This document shows, piece after piece, positions 1 through 8,559 of a DNA stretch of 64,000 nucleotides (position 1 is its first letter; every line of letters begins with the position of its first letter). The position numbers and the translations under genes were made by a program. The notes under the pieces were generated by a model. The model searched no databases. It was not told the origin of the DNA and worked only from the letters and a program-made list of their open reading frames with translations. This DNA is from Streptomyces sp. QL37 (lineage in GTDB: Bacteria; Actinomycetota; Actinomycetes; Streptomycetales; Streptomycetaceae), in NCBI RefSeq assembly GCF_002941025.1, contig NZ_PTJS01000001.1, positions 2,170,001 through 2,234,000 on the forward strand, read 5' to 3'.

Positions 1-757
1 TCTGCTCGGCGAGGCCCCGGTCGACATGCTGGTCGGCGCGGGCAACGCGTTCGTCACCGAGGCCAAGCGGCAGCTGTTCGGCCGGGTCGGCATCGACCTG
101 CTGGCCGGCCCCTCCGAGGTCGCCGTCATCGCCGACGACAGCGCCGACCCCGAGTGGGTCGCGGCGGACCTGCTGGGCCAGGCCGAGCACGGCCCCAACT
201 CACCCGCCGCGCTGATCACCACGTCCGAGAAGCTGGGACGCGCGGTGATCGCGGAGATGGACCGCCAGCTGGAGTCCCTGGTCACCCGGGACATCGCCGG
301 CCCGGCGTGGCGTGATTTCGGGTCCGTCGTCGTGGTGGCCGACCGGGCCGACGCCGTCGCCGTGGCCGACGTCATCGCCCCCGAGCACCTGGAGATCCAG
401 ACCGAGGACGACGACTACTACCTGGAGAACCTCTCCAACTACGGCTCGCTGTTCATCGGGTCGTGGTCGACGGTCGCCTACTCCGACAAGGGCATCGCCG
501 GCACCAACCACGTGCTGCCCACGGGCAAGACGGCCCGCTACAACGCGGGGCTCTCCGTCTCCCGCTTCCTCAAGCCGCTGACGTACCAGCGTGCCTCGAA
601 GGAGGGGACCGCCTCCCTCGCCCCCGCCGTCGAGCGCATCTCGGCGTTCGAGGGGCTGGCCGCCCACGGCGCCACGGCGACGCTCCGCATCGACCGGATC
701 GGGCGGACGTCCGGCGCGTTCGACGAGGTCCCGGCCGCTCTGCGCGACCAGCTCTGA
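1..757 (+). CDS. hisD: HisD-family dehydrogenase, 3' part only (cut by window edge)
   Basis: The frame is open from base 2, so the N-terminal half lies outside the window. The visible part holds the family signatures in order: [16 protein letters not shown], the metal-binding QAEHG block, the catalytic Glu-His pair in [21 protein letters not shown], and the C-terminal AAHGAT histidine that completes the zinc site in HisD. The known reaction of the family is a two-step NAD-dependent oxidation of a primary alcohol through the aldehyde to the acid. A second paralogue lies at 5486-6796 and there are no other his genes nearby, so I infer a catabolic dehydrogenase rather than the histidine-pathway enzyme. 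It probably forms a unit with the permease that follows, although a hairpin lies between them. Confidence 0.85.
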   Translation, partial: LLGEAPVDMLVGAGNAFVTEAKRQLFGRVGIDLLAGPSEVAVIADDSADPEWVAADLLGQAEHGPNSPAALITTSEKLGRAVIAEMDRQLESLVTRDIAGPAWRDFGSVVVVADRADAVAVADVIAPEHLEIQTEDDDYYLENLSNYGSLFIGSWSTVAYSDKGIAGTNHVLPTGKTARYNAGLSVSRFLKPLTYQRASKEGTASLAPAVERISAFEGLAAHGATATLRIDRIGRTSGAFDEVPAALRDQL

Positions 758-764
758 CCGCTCC

Positions 765-797
765 CCCGTGCCGCCGCTCCGCGTGCGGCGGCACGGG
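765..797 (+). terminator. Hairpin terminator after the first HisD-like gene
   Basis: A perfect 13-bp stem (CCCGTGCCGCCGC with its complement) around a 7-nt loop starts 7 nt after the stop codon. There is no T-run, as is usual in Streptomyces. It may only reduce read-through into the permease. Confidence 0.6.
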
Positions 798-888
798 ACC
801 GCCGGTGCGCACCTGTACGAGCGAGCCTGTCGGCCGCGCCCCGGGCCGCACCGGCTCCCCCTGACACCGCCCAGACCCGAGGTCCCCC

Positions 889-2325
889 ATGCGACACCGC
901 CCGTCCGCGCCGTCCGTGCCTCCCGGAAGCGGGAGCGGCACCGCTCTCACCCAGGGCCTGAAGGGCCGCCAGATCACCATGATCTCCATCGGCGGGGTGA
1001 TCGGAGCCGGCCTCTTCGTCGGTTCGTCCACCGCCGTGGCCGCCGCGGGGCCGGCCGTTCTGATCTCGTTCCTGCTGGCGGCCGCGCTCGTGGTGCTCGT
1101 CATGCAGATGCTGGGCGAGATGGCCGTCGCCCAGCCGGACACGGGCTCCTTCTCCACCTACGCCGACCGCGCGCTGGGCCGCTGGGCGGGCTTCTCGATC
1201 GGCTGGCTGTACTGGTGGTTCTACATCCTCGTCATCCCCATCGAGGCCATCGCGGCGGGCGAGGTCATCGCCGGCCTGACCTCGGTCCCCAGCTGGATCC
1301 CGGCGCTCCTGGTGATCGCCGTACTGGCGGGCAGCAATCTGCTCGCGGTGCGCAACTACGGGGAGTTCGAGTACTGGTTCGCCCTTCTGAAGGTCATCGC
1401 GATCGTGGCGTTCCTGGTCCTGGGCGTGCTCGCCGTGCTCGGTGTGCTGCCGGGCTCGGACACCCACGGGGTGTCGAACCTCTGGAGCCACGGCGGTTTC
1501 GCCCCGCAAGGCGCCATGGCCGTCATCGCCGGCCTGCTCACCGCGATGTTCAGCTTCCAGGGCAGCGAGATCGTCACCATCGCCGCCGCCGAGTCCGAGG
1601 AGCCGCGCAAGAACATCAAGAAGGCCGTCCGCGCCGTGGTCTGGCGGCTGGGCCTCTTCTACATCGGCTCGATCCTCATCGTGGTCTGCCTCGTACCGTG
1701 GAACGCCGGCGACCTGGCGGCCGGCTCCTACCAGGCCGCCCTCGACCGGATGAACATCCCGGGCGCCGCGTGGATCATGGACGTCGTCCTTGTCGTCGCC
1801 GTGAGCAGCTGCCTGAACTCCGCCGTCTACACCGCGTCCCGCATGATGTTCTCACTGGCCGGCCGGGGTGACGCCCCCGCCGCCTTCGCGCGCACCTCGC
1901 GGCGCGGGGTGCCGGCCAACGCGGTCGTGGCCTCCACCGTCATCGGGATCGCCGCGGTCATCGCCAACTACCTGCTGCCGGAGGTCTTCTCGTACCTCAT
2001 CGCGTCCAGCGGCGCGATCGCCCTGATGATGTACATGGTCATCGCGCTCACGCAGTACGCGACCCGCCGCAAGGGGGGCCTGCCGGCCGAGGTCCGGATG
2101 TGGGCGTTCCCCTACCTCACCCTCGCCACGGTCGCCTTCATCGCCGGGGTGCTGGTGCTCATGGCCGTACTGCCGGGCCACCGGCTGGAGCTGTGGCTCT
2201 CGCTGGGGCTCGCCGCCGTGCTCGTCGCGGTGGGGGCGGCGCGGCAGCGCCGGGCGGGTGCCGCGGGTGACGGTCCGGCGGCACGCCCCTCGGACACGGA
2301 GCGGACTCCGGAGCGGGCTGTGTGA
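889..2325 (+). CDS. APC-superfamily amino-acid permease (GabP/AAT type)
   Basis: This 478-residue protein has about 12 hydrophobic segments and the N-terminal signature GGVIGAGLFVGSS of the amino-acid/polyamine/organocation family, in which the unwound first helix binds substrate. The stretch EIVTIAAAESEEPRKNI in the middle is also typical of AAT/GABA permeases. It is an integral membrane proton symporter by family knowledge. The length is normal (450-500). The start ATG at 889 has only a weak GAGG upstream. It lies 131 nt after the HisD-like gene and converges on the LacI gene, 16 nt from its stop. The context suggests uptake of an amino acid, amino alcohol or related compound used by the neighbouring enzymes. 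The substrate cannot be read from sequence. Confidence 0.85.
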   Translation: MRHRPSAPSVPPGSGSGTALTQGLKGRQITMISIGGVIGAGLFVGSSTAVAAAGPAVLISFLLAAALVVLVMQMLGEMAVAQPDTGSFSTYADRALGRWAGFSIGWLYWWFYILVIPIEAIAAGEVIAGLTSVPSWIPALLVIAVLAGSNLLAVRNYGEFEYWFALLKVIAIVAFLVLGVLAVLGVLPGSDTHGVSNLWSHGGFAPQGAMAVIAGLLTAMFSFQGSEIVTIAAAESEEPRKNIKKAVRAVVWRLGLFYIGSILIVVCLVPWNAGDLAAGSYQAALDRMNIPGAAWIMDVVLVVAVSSCLNSAVYTASRMMFSLAGRGDAPAAFARTSRRGVPANAVVASTVIGIAAVIANYLLPEVFSYLIASSGAIALMMYMVIALTQYATRRKGGLPAEVRMWAFPYLTLATVAFIAGVLVLMAVLPGHRLELWLSLGLAAVLVAVGAARQRRAGAAGDGPAARPSDTERTPERAV

Positions 2326-2341
2326 CGGGGCCGGGGCCGGC

Positions 2342-3340
2342 TCAGTGGGCGCGGGCGTGCGTGGCGCGGGGGACGAACTCCGTCGGCAGGACCAGGCGTT
2401 CACCGGCCGGGTCGACCTCCTTGGCGATGCGCCGCACCAGCAGACGCGCCGCCTGACGCGACAGCTCCCGCAGGTCGTGCCGGACGGTGGTGAGCCGGAA
2501 CACCTCCCAGGCCGCCATCGGGAGGTCGTCGAAGCCGATGACGGTGAGGTCCTCGGGGACCCTGACACCCGCCGCGAGCGCCGCGTTCAGGACACCGATG
2601 GCGACGACGTCGTTGCCGCAGAACACCGCCGTGGGCGGCTCGTCCGCGTCGAGGAGGGCGGGCAGCGCCCGGTAGCCGGTCTCGTACTCGAAGGCCCCAC
2701 GCACCACCCGGCTCTCCGGAAGCCCCACGCCCGCCTCGGCGAGGGCCAGCCGGAAGCCCAGCTCGCGCTCGCGCCCCGTCGTGGTGTTGGCGGAACCGAA
2801 GATCCCGGCGACACGCCGGTGCCCCAGGGCCGCGAGCTCCCGCGCGACGAGCCGTCCGCCGCCCTCGTTGTCGACGACGGAGGCGAAGTCGTCGCTCCGT
2901 CCGGTGTCGCGGTTGAGGAAGACGTACGGCATGCCGCGCCGCTCCAGCTGGGCCGGCAGGCGGGAGTCCGTGGTGGCGGTGGCGAGGACGACGCCGTCCA
3001 TCGACTGGTCGAGCAGCTTCTCCTCGGCGACCGCCTCGTCGGACCGCTCGGTGATCAGCATCATCCGGTAGCCGAGACTGCTCAGTTCGTCGTGGAGCGG
3101 GGCGATGACATGCGGGTAGAAGGGGTTCGTCAGATCGGTGACGATGACGCCCACCCGCCGGGTGGCGCTCGTCGACAGCGTGCGCCCGGCCTCACTCGGC
3201 ACGTAGTTCAGCGCCTGGGCCGCCCGCCTGACCTTCTCGCGCGTGGCCCGGGACACGCGGGGGTCGTCACGCAGCGCGCGCGAGACCGTGGGCTGCGAGA
3301 CACCTGCCAGCTTGGCCACGTCGTGACTGGTGATCCCCAT
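2342..3340 (-). CDS. LacI-family transcriptional repressor of the catabolic island
   Basis: This 332-residue regulator has an N-terminal LacI helix-turn-helix (ITSHDVAKLAGVSQPTVSRAL, residues 3-23), the hinge region, and a periplasmic-binding-protein-like sugar or effector domain (VGVIVTDLTNPFYP onward). The ATG at 3340 is chosen because a GAGGAGAG ribosome site lies just upstream and the HTH begins at residue 3. The open frame runs further upstream but without family similarity. It is transcribed divergently from the bicupin operon. A TATACT -10 box (complement of 3390-3395) overlaps an ATACGTAT palindrome at 3393-3400, which points to autorepression. The same palindrome, or a one-mismatch copy, lies before three further transcription units, so it is likely the local repressor, relieved by a pathway metabolite. 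Confidence 0.93.
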   Translation of the reverse strand: MGITSHDVAKLAGVSQPTVSRALRDDPRVSRATREKVRRAAQALNYVPSEAGRTLSTSATRRVGVIVTDLTNPFYPHVIAPLHDELSSLGYRMMLITERSDEAVAEEKLLDQSMDGVVLATATTDSRLPAQLERRGMPYVFLNRDTGRSDDFASVVDNEGGGRLVARELAALGHRRVAGIFGSANTTTGRERELGFRLALAEAGVGLPESRVVRGAFEYETGYRALPALLDADEPPTAVFCGNDVVAIGVLNAALAAGVRVPEDLTVIGFDDLPMAAWEVFRLTTVRHDLRELSRQAARLLVRRIAKEVDPAGERLVLPTEFVPRATHARAH

Positions 3341-3392
3341 CGGCTCTCTCCTCGTCGCCACCGGAGCCGCCCGACCGCGCCTCCGGGCCAGT

Positions 3393-3400
3393 ATACGTAT
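3393..3400. promoter_or_regulatory. Candidate LacI operator, site 1 (lacI promoter)
   Basis: The palindrome ATACGTAT overlaps the TATACT -10 hexamer of the lacI gene read on the minus strand. LacI-family operators are short palindromes with a central CG step, which this fits. Confidence 0.6.
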
Positions 3401-3486
3401 GCCGTACGCACGCGGCGCCGTGCGCCGCTCGGCCGTCACGGCGCGCGCTGAAAAGCACGCACGACCAATTCCCCCACCCAGCCCCC

Positions 3487-3530
3487 TTGACATCCAATGC
3501 ATCGGCGCCTGTCATGGAATACATACGTAT
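3487..3530 (+). promoter_or_regulatory. Promoter of the bicupin operon with LacI operator site 2
   Basis: A perfect TTGACA -35 box lies at 3487-3492. A weak -10 (TGTCAT) follows after 17 nt at 3510-3515. The palindrome ATACGTAT at 3523-3530 covers the expected transcription start, where a repressor would block initiation. It is embedded in a wider inverted repeat, GAATAC-N4-GTATTC (3517-3532). Confidence 0.6.
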
Positions 3531-3549
3531 TCACAAGCAAGGAGCAGTC

Positions 3550-4698
3550 ATGGCAGTCATGCCCGACGTCGTCGTATCGCCCAGCGAGCTGGCCCGCCGC
3601 ACGGTCCCGCGCAGCGACTTCGTCTCCTGCAACCAGGCCTTCATCGACTGCCGTACGCCCGGGTCGGACCGCAAGGAGAACTACGCGATGATCGGGCCGG
3701 GCGTCTCGCAGGCCGCCGGTCAGCACGTCAACCTCCGGCTGCCGCACGGCTACAACATCGGTGCCGCCGCGATGCCGAACGGCATCACCAACAACCTCCA
3801 TCTGCACTACACCGCCGAGGTGTTCGTCTGCACCGAGGGCGAGTACCTGCTGCGCTGGGGGGCCGACGGCACCGAGGGAGAACTCACCCTCAGGGCCGGC
3901 GACATCGCCTCCATCCCGACCTGGATCTTCCGCGGCTTCACCAACACCGGGCCGGACGACGGCTGGATGTTCACCGTGCTGGGCATGGACCACACCGGCG
4001 GCATCATCTGGGGCCCCTCGGTCCTGCGGGAGGCCGGGAAGCACGGCCTGTACCTCACCGCGGACAACCAACTGGTCGACACCGTCGCCGGTGACACCCT
4101 CCCGCCGGAGTCCGAGCTGGTCAGTCCGATGACGCAGGAGCACATCGACCGGCTGCGCCACTACACCCCCGACGAGATGAAGCGCCGAATCGCCGCCTCG
4201 GACGAGCTGGTCTTCTCCGAGCACCCCTTCCTCGACAGCACCCTGCCCGGCGGCGGTGCCCGGCTGAGCTGCGTCATCGGGTACGGCATGACGGAGGACC
4301 CGCACCAGGAGCCGCGCGTGTTCAATCCGCACGGGCACAACGTGGCCTGGCTCCGCGCCGACCCCGGGCAGGGCGTCTCGGCGCACCGTCAGCACGAGAC
4401 CCAGACACTGATCGTGAAGGACGGCCTGTGGGAGGTCACCCTCAACCGCACCGACCCCCTCACCGTCCGTCTCGGTCCCCGCGACATGCTCTCCGTCCCG
4501 CAGGACGCCTGGCGCTCCGTACGCAATGTCGGCGACGAGCGGGGCGACCTCCTCGTGGTCAACTCCGGTGACGGGCGCGTCCGTCTGGAGTGGGACGAGG
4601 AGGTGCGCAAGAGCGCGGCGGACGCGGGCCTGGGCATCGACCACAACGGATACGTCGCCCCGTACGCCCTGCTGCCCCGCTCCGCGCGCTCCTGGTGA
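3550..4698 (+). CDS. Bicupin-domain protein, first gene of the catabolic operon
   Basis: The ATG at 3550 has AAGGAG five bases upstream. The 382-residue product has two cupin barrels. The first (about residues 65-150) carries a full motif 1, HLHYTAEVFVCTEG, matching HxH-x3-E-x6-G, but its second motif (PTWIFRGF) lacks the usual histidine. The second barrel (about 250-345) has a degenerate AHRQHETQTL motif and VPQDAWRSV, again without the second-motif histidine. Cupins include dioxygenases, isomerases and sugar-acid binding proteins, and an active metal site is likely only in the N-terminal barrel. It heads a tightly packed operon with hydrolase, HisD-like dehydrogenase, SDR and aldolase. I do not recognise a characterised family member, so function is unassigned beyond small-molecule metabolism. 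Confidence 0.85.
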   Translation: MAVMPDVVVSPSELARRTVPRSDFVSCNQAFIDCRTPGSDRKENYAMIGPGVSQAAGQHVNLRLPHGYNIGAAAMPNGITNNLHLHYTAEVFVCTEGEYLLRWGADGTEGELTLRAGDIASIPTWIFRGFTNTGPDDGWMFTVLGMDHTGGIIWGPSVLREAGKHGLYLTADNQLVDTVAGDTLPPESELVSPMTQEHIDRLRHYTPDEMKRRIAASDELVFSEHPFLDSTLPGGGARLSCVIGYGMTEDPHQEPRVFNPHGHNVAWLRADPGQGVSAHRQHETQTLIVKDGLWEVTLNRTDPLTVRLGPRDMLSVPQDAWRSVRNVGDERGDLLVVNSGDGRVRLEWDEEVRKSAADAGLGIDHNGYVAPYALLPRSARSW

Positions 4699-5441
4699 GC
4701 GGCGTGGAGCACGGGGACACGGGCCGTCCGCTGCCGTTCGTCGTCGTGCCCGGAATGCTCTGCGACGCGAGCCTGTGGCGCGACGTCGGCTTCCCCGAGG
4801 GCCACGACGTCCATCACGTCGCCCTGCGGCGCGGGGACATCGGGGAGCTCGCCGAGGACGTGCTCGCCGCGGTGGCGGGCCCGTTCGTGCTCGTCGGGCT
4901 CAGCCTGGGAGCCATCGTCGGTTTCGAGGCGCTGCGCCGGGCGCCCCGGCGGATCGCCGGTCTGTGCGTGATGGCGACCAACGCGGGCCCGCCGCGTCCA
5001 GAGCAGTACACGGCCTGGCGGGCGATGGACGAGCTGATCGCGGCCGGCCGGTTCGCGGACGTCGTCGAGCAGACGCTGCCGGACATGTTCCCCGACCGTG
5101 CCCCCACGCCCGAGGCCGCGCGGCGCTACCGCGCCATGGCGCACTCGGTGGGCGCCACCGCCGCCCGCGCCCAGCTCGCCGCGCAGGCGACCCGCACGGA
5201 CGCGGCCTCCGCGCTGCGGGCGGCCCGCTGCCCCACCGCCGTGCTGGCCGGGGAGCGGGACACCCTGTGCCCGCCCTCCTACCACCGGGCGATCGCCGAC
5301 TCGGTCCCCGGAGCCGCCCTGACCCTGCTGCCGGAGGCGGGGCACCTGCTGCCGTGGCAGCGGCCGGAGGCGGTGACGGCCGCACTGCGCGGACTCGTCG
5401 CGGCCGCCGGCGGTACGAGAGCGGCGCCCGCCGCCCCCTGA
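4695..5441 (+). CDS. Alpha/beta-fold hydrolase
   Basis: This 248-residue single-domain hydrolase shows an oxyanion-hole region near VVVPGMLCDASLW, the nucleophile elbow GLSLGAIVG (catalytic Ser about residue 75), an acid in AGERDTLCP and the catalytic histidine in EAGHLLPWQ close to the C-terminus. The GTG at 4695 overlaps the bicupin stop (GTGA), implying translational coupling. A longer open frame upstream only reads the end of the bicupin gene in another register. The length is typical of small esterases, lactonases and C-C hydrolases. In the operon it probably opens an ester or lactone before oxidation by the dehydrogenases. The exact bond cleaved is not predictable. Confidence 0.85.
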   Translation: MSGVEHGDTGRPLPFVVVPGMLCDASLWRDVGFPEGHDVHHVALRRGDIGELAEDVLAAVAGPFVLVGLSLGAIVGFEALRRAPRRIAGLCVMATNAGPPRPEQYTAWRAMDELIAAGRFADVVEQTLPDMFPDRAPTPEAARRYRAMAHSVGATAARAQLAAQATRTDAASALRAARCPTAVLAGERDTLCPPSYHRAIADSVPGAALTLLPEAGHLLPWQRPEAVTAALRGLVAAAGGTRAAPAAP

Positions 5442-5485
5442 ACACACCACCCTGCCCCCTTCACCCTCAGCGGAAGAGAGCCGTC

Positions 5486-6796
5486 ATGCCCCGACACCTC
5501 AAGTCCCCCGTCCCGGCCGCGCAGGTCAGCGCGGCCCGGGCCGACGTCGCCGAGCGCGTACACGCCATCCTCGACGACATCCGCCGGCGCGGAGACGACG
5601 CGGTCCGTGAATACTCCGAGAAGTTCGACAAGTGGAGCCCCGAGTCGTTCCGCCTGAGCGCCGACGAGGTCCGGCGGATCGTGTCCCAGGTGCCCGGCAC
5701 GGTCCTGGACGACATCCGCTTCGTGCAGCAGCAGGTCCGTACGTTCGCGCAGGCCCAGCGTGACTCGCTGGCGGACGTCGAGATCGAGACGCTGCCCGGC
5801 GTCCGCCTCGGGCACCGGCACGTCCCCGTGGCCGCCGCCGGCGCGTACGTGCCCGGCGGCCGCTACCCGCTGACGGCGTCGGCCCACATGACGATCGTGA
5901 CCGCCAAGGTGGCCGGCGTTCCCCGCGTCGCCGCCTGCACACCGCCCATCCGGGGCGAGATCCCCGCCGCGACGGTCGCGGCGATGCACCTCGCGGGCGC
6001 CGACGAGATCTACCTGCTGGGCGGCGTCCAGGCCGTCGCGGCGCTGGCCGTGGGCACCGAGACCATCGGCCGCGTCCCCATGCTCGCGGGACCGGGCAAC
6101 GCGTACGTGGCGGAGGCCAAGCGGCAGCTGTTCGGCGAGGTCGGCATCGACCTGTTCGCCGGACCGACGGAGATCCTGGTGATCGCCGACGAGAACGCGG
6201 ACCCGTTCGTCGTGGCCGTCGACCTGCTGTCGCAGGCGGAGCACGGTCCGGACTCCCCCGCCGTGCTGGTCACGACGTCCGAGCGGCTGGGCCGCGAGGT
6301 CGAGCGGCACATCGAGCGCCTGCTGCCGGGCATGCCCACGAAGGACTTCGCCGAACCCGCCTGGCGCGACCACGGCGAGATCGTGGTGGCCGACACCCTC
6401 GACGAGGCCTTCCGGATCGCCGACTCCTACGCCAGCGAGCACGTCGAGGTGCTGACCGAGAACCCCCGCCAGGCACTGGAGAAGATGCGCGACTACGGTG
6501 CGCTCTTCCTCGGCGAGGGCACCTGCGTCTCCTACGGCGACAAGGTCATCGGCACCAACCACGTCCTGCCCACCCGCGGTGCCGCCCGCTACACGGGTGG
6601 CCTGTGGGTCGGCAAGTACCTCAAGACGGTGACGTACCAGGAGGTCACCGACACCGCGTCCTCCGCACTGCTCGGCGAGGTGTGCGGCCGGGCCGCGCGC
6701 GTCGAGCTCTTCGAGGGCCACGCCCGCTCCGGAGACGTCCGCGCCGCCAAGTACGGCAAGGGCACCCTGCCGTGGAACGAGGAGGGCGCCGCATGA
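5486..6796 (+). CDS. hisD: HisD-family (HpsN-like) zinc dehydrogenase, complete paralogue
   Basis: This 436-residue protein starts at ATG 5486, preceded by GGAAGAG. It holds [36 protein letters not shown], the metal-binding QAEHGPDS, the catalytic Glu-His in ASEHVEV and the GTNHVLPT block. The C-terminal metal histidine sits in EGHARSGDVR instead of the LTAH context of biosynthetic HisD. I associate that EGH-ending variant with non-histidine members such as dihydroxypropanesulfonate dehydrogenase (HpsN). I infer oxidation of a primary alcohol or diol to an acid with two NAD. It lies 44 nt after the hydrolase and overlaps the SDR by 4 nt. Automatic naming as histidine biosynthesis would be misleading. 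Confidence 0.88.
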   Translation: MPRHLKSPVPAAQVSAARADVAERVHAILDDIRRRGDDAVREYSEKFDKWSPESFRLSADEVRRIVSQVPGTVLDDIRFVQQQVRTFAQAQRDSLADVEIETLPGVRLGHRHVPVAAAGAYVPGGRYPLTASAHMTIVTAKVAGVPRVAACTPPIRGEIPAATVAAMHLAGADEIYLLGGVQAVAALAVGTETIGRVPMLAGPGNAYVAEAKRQLFGEVGIDLFAGPTEILVIADENADPFVVAVDLLSQAEHGPDSPAVLVTTSERLGREVERHIERLLPGMPTKDFAEPAWRDHGEIVVADTLDEAFRIADSYASEHVEVLTENPRQALEKMRDYGALFLGEGTCVSYGDKVIGTNHVLPTRGAARYTGGLWVGKYLKTVTYQEVTDTASSALLGEVCGRAARVELFEGHARSGDVRAAKYGKGTLPWNEEGAA

Positions 6797-7566
6797 CCGG
6801 CCGCACCGCACCACTGGCCGGCCGCACCGCGCTCGTCACCGGCGGCGGCAGCGGCCTCGGCCGGGCCGTCACCGGATCGCTGCTCGCCGACGGCGCCCGG
6901 GTGGTCATCACCGGCCGCAACGAGGCCGCGCTCAAGGAGACCGCGGCGCACTTCGGCGCGCAGGTCTCGTACCGCGTCTGCGACGTCTCCCGCCCCGACG
7001 ACGTCGAGGAGCTCCTCCGAGGTCTGGCCGGCGAGGAGATATCGATCCTGGTCAACAACGCCGGGATCGCCGGCCCGGTCGCCCCGCTGACCGAGATAAC
7101 CCCGCGGGAGTGGGACGAGGTCTTCGAGGTGAACGTGCGCGGGGTGTTCCTGATGTGCCGGGCCTTCCTGCCCGCCATGACCGCGCGGGGCACGGGCGAC
7201 GTCATCAACATCGCCTCGGTGTCGGGCAAGCGCCCACTGCTGCGGCGCACCCCCTACTGCGCGTCGAAGATGGCGGTCATCGGTCTCACGACCACGCTGG
7301 CCGGCGAGGTCGGACCGCTGGGGGTCACGGTCAACTCGCTGTCCCCCGGGCCTGTTTCGGGTCCCCGTATGGAACGCAACTTCCTTCTGGAGGCGGAGCG
7401 CACCGGGAGCACCTACGCGCAGGCCGAGCAGGAGTTCGTCGGTCGCTCCGCCCTGGGGCGGATGGTCACGGAGGACGAGGTGGGCGAGGCCGTCACCGCC
7501 ATGCTGCGCATGCGCGGACTGTGCGGGGCCGACATCGACCTCTCCGCGGGGATGGTGGCCCGGTGA
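6793..7566 (+). CDS. Short-chain dehydrogenase/reductase (SDR)
   Basis: This 257-residue classical SDR has the TGGGSGLG cofactor loop (residues 15-22), NNAG after strand 4, the catalytic Ser in IASVSG and the YCASK (YxxxK) pair. The residue after the second beta strand is a basic TGRNEAAL segment, compatible with NADP(H), so cofactor choice is uncertain. The ATG overlaps the previous stop (ATGA) and its own stop overlaps the aldolase start (GTGA), so the three are translated as a block. In the pathway it would oxidise or reduce a secondary alcohol or ketone, possibly to create the keto group that the aldolase needs. FabG-like naming in databases would reflect only the fold. Confidence 0.9.
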   Translation: MTGRTAPLAGRTALVTGGGSGLGRAVTGSLLADGARVVITGRNEAALKETAAHFGAQVSYRVCDVSRPDDVEELLRGLAGEEISILVNNAGIAGPVAPLTEITPREWDEVFEVNVRGVFLMCRAFLPAMTARGTGDVINIASVSGKRPLLRRTPYCASKMAVIGLTTTLAGEVGPLGVTVNSLSPGPVSGPRMERNFLLEAERTGSTYAQAEQEFVGRSALGRMVTEDEVGEAVTAMLRMRGLCGADIDLSAGMVAR

Positions 7567-8348
7567 CCGCGCACCGCACACCGCGCCGCGGCCTCAAGCA
7601 GCGGCTGGCGGACGGCGAGCGGCTGCGGGGCGCCCTGCTGCGGCTCCCCTCGGAGACGCTGGTGGAGATGGCGGGGGTCGCGGGATTCGACTACGTCGTC
7701 ATCGACTGCGAGCACGGCCCCGCCGACACGGCCCTGCTCCAGCAGCACCTCACGGCCGCTGCGGCGCAGGGCACCGAGGTCCTGGTCCGGGTCGGCTCGG
7801 CCGAGCCGGCGCTCGCGCTGCGCTGCCTCGACCTGGGCGCGGCCGGGCTGATCTTCCCGCACGTGGACAGCCACGAGGACGCGGCACGGGCGGTGGCGGC
7901 CAGCCACTATCCGCCGTGGGGGGAGCGGGGCTTCGCCACCTACAGCAGAGCGGGCCGGTTCGGCACGGTCACGGCGGCCGACCATGTGGCCGCGTCCCGC
8001 GAGACCCTGGTCGTGGCGATGATCGAGACGCGGCGCGCCTGCGAGGACGCCGACGCGATCCTCGGCACCGAGGGGGTGGACGCGGTCCTGGTGGGCCCCG
8101 CCGATCTGGCCGTGGACTGCGGCTTCCCGGGGCCCGGCGTCGTCGACGGGCTGACCGCGCGGGCGCACGACGCGGCGCGGGCCAACAAGCGCGCTGTGAT
8201 GACGATCGTGCCGAGCCTCGACGCCGGCCGGACCGCCGAGCGCCAGGGGGCGCAGCTCGTCCTCTACAACATGGCCCATGTCCTCATGGACACCATGCGC
8301 ACCCTCGCCGGGCCCGGCACGACGGACGCGGCCGACGCCCCCGTCTGA
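7563..8348 (+). CDS. HpcH/HpaI-family aldolase
   Basis: This 261-residue TIM-barrel aldolase starts at GTG 7563, overlapping the SDR stop. It contains DYVVIDCEHGPAD with the catalytic base histidine, the arginine-bearing strand VLVRVGSAEP, the metal-binding glutamate in VAMIETRRACEDAD and the substrate loop VGPADLAVDCG. The length and motifs match class II pyruvate-type aldolases that cleave 4-hydroxy-2-oxo acids to pyruvate and an aldehyde using a divalent metal. As last gene of the overlapping block it is probably the step that feeds central metabolism. Citrate lyase beta-like relatives share the fold but normally show a different N-terminus. Confidence 0.9.
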   Translation: MTAHRTPRRGLKQRLADGERLRGALLRLPSETLVEMAGVAGFDYVVIDCEHGPADTALLQQHLTAAAAQGTEVLVRVGSAEPALALRCLDLGAAGLIFPHVDSHEDAARAVAASHYPPWGERGFATYSRAGRFGTVTAADHVAASRETLVVAMIETRRACEDADAILGTEGVDAVLVGPADLAVDCGFPGPGVVDGLTARAHDAARANKRAVMTIVPSLDAGRTAERQGAQLVLYNMAHVLMDTMRTLAGPGTTDAADAPV

Positions 8349-8467
8349 CCGGGTCCGGGACGGCCGAGACCCCGCCCGCGGCGTGGCGTCGCGCCCCCCT
8401 GCGCACCGCCCCGCGGGGCTCCCGGCTGCCGTCTTCCGGGGCCCGCCGGCCCACTCCCGGCACACCC

Positions 8468-8526
8468 TTGACGCCCCGGACCCAGGTCCTTAGTGTTCTC
8501 GACCAGTCCCCCTGATTCATACGTAT
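8468..8526 (+). promoter_or_regulatory. Promoter of the MFS gene with LacI operator site 3
   Basis: TTGACG (8468-8473) and TAGTGT (8491-8496) are separated by 17 nt, a good Streptomyces vegetative promoter. The 10-bp palindrome CATACGTATG (8518-8527, core ATACGTAT 8519-8526) follows 22 nt later, placed to block elongation or initiation. The rest of the 8349-8559 gap shows nothing else. Confidence 0.65.
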
Positions 8527-8559
8527 GCACTCCCCATTCCCCGCGTGATCGGAGCAGCC

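Noticed and set aside
5486..6796. Annotation as the histidine-biosynthesis histidinol dehydrogenase
   Set aside because: There are no other his genes nearby, a paralogue lies 5 kb upstream, the gene is embedded in a LacI-controlled catabolic operon, and the C-terminal metal histidine is in an EGH context unlike the biosynthetic enzyme.
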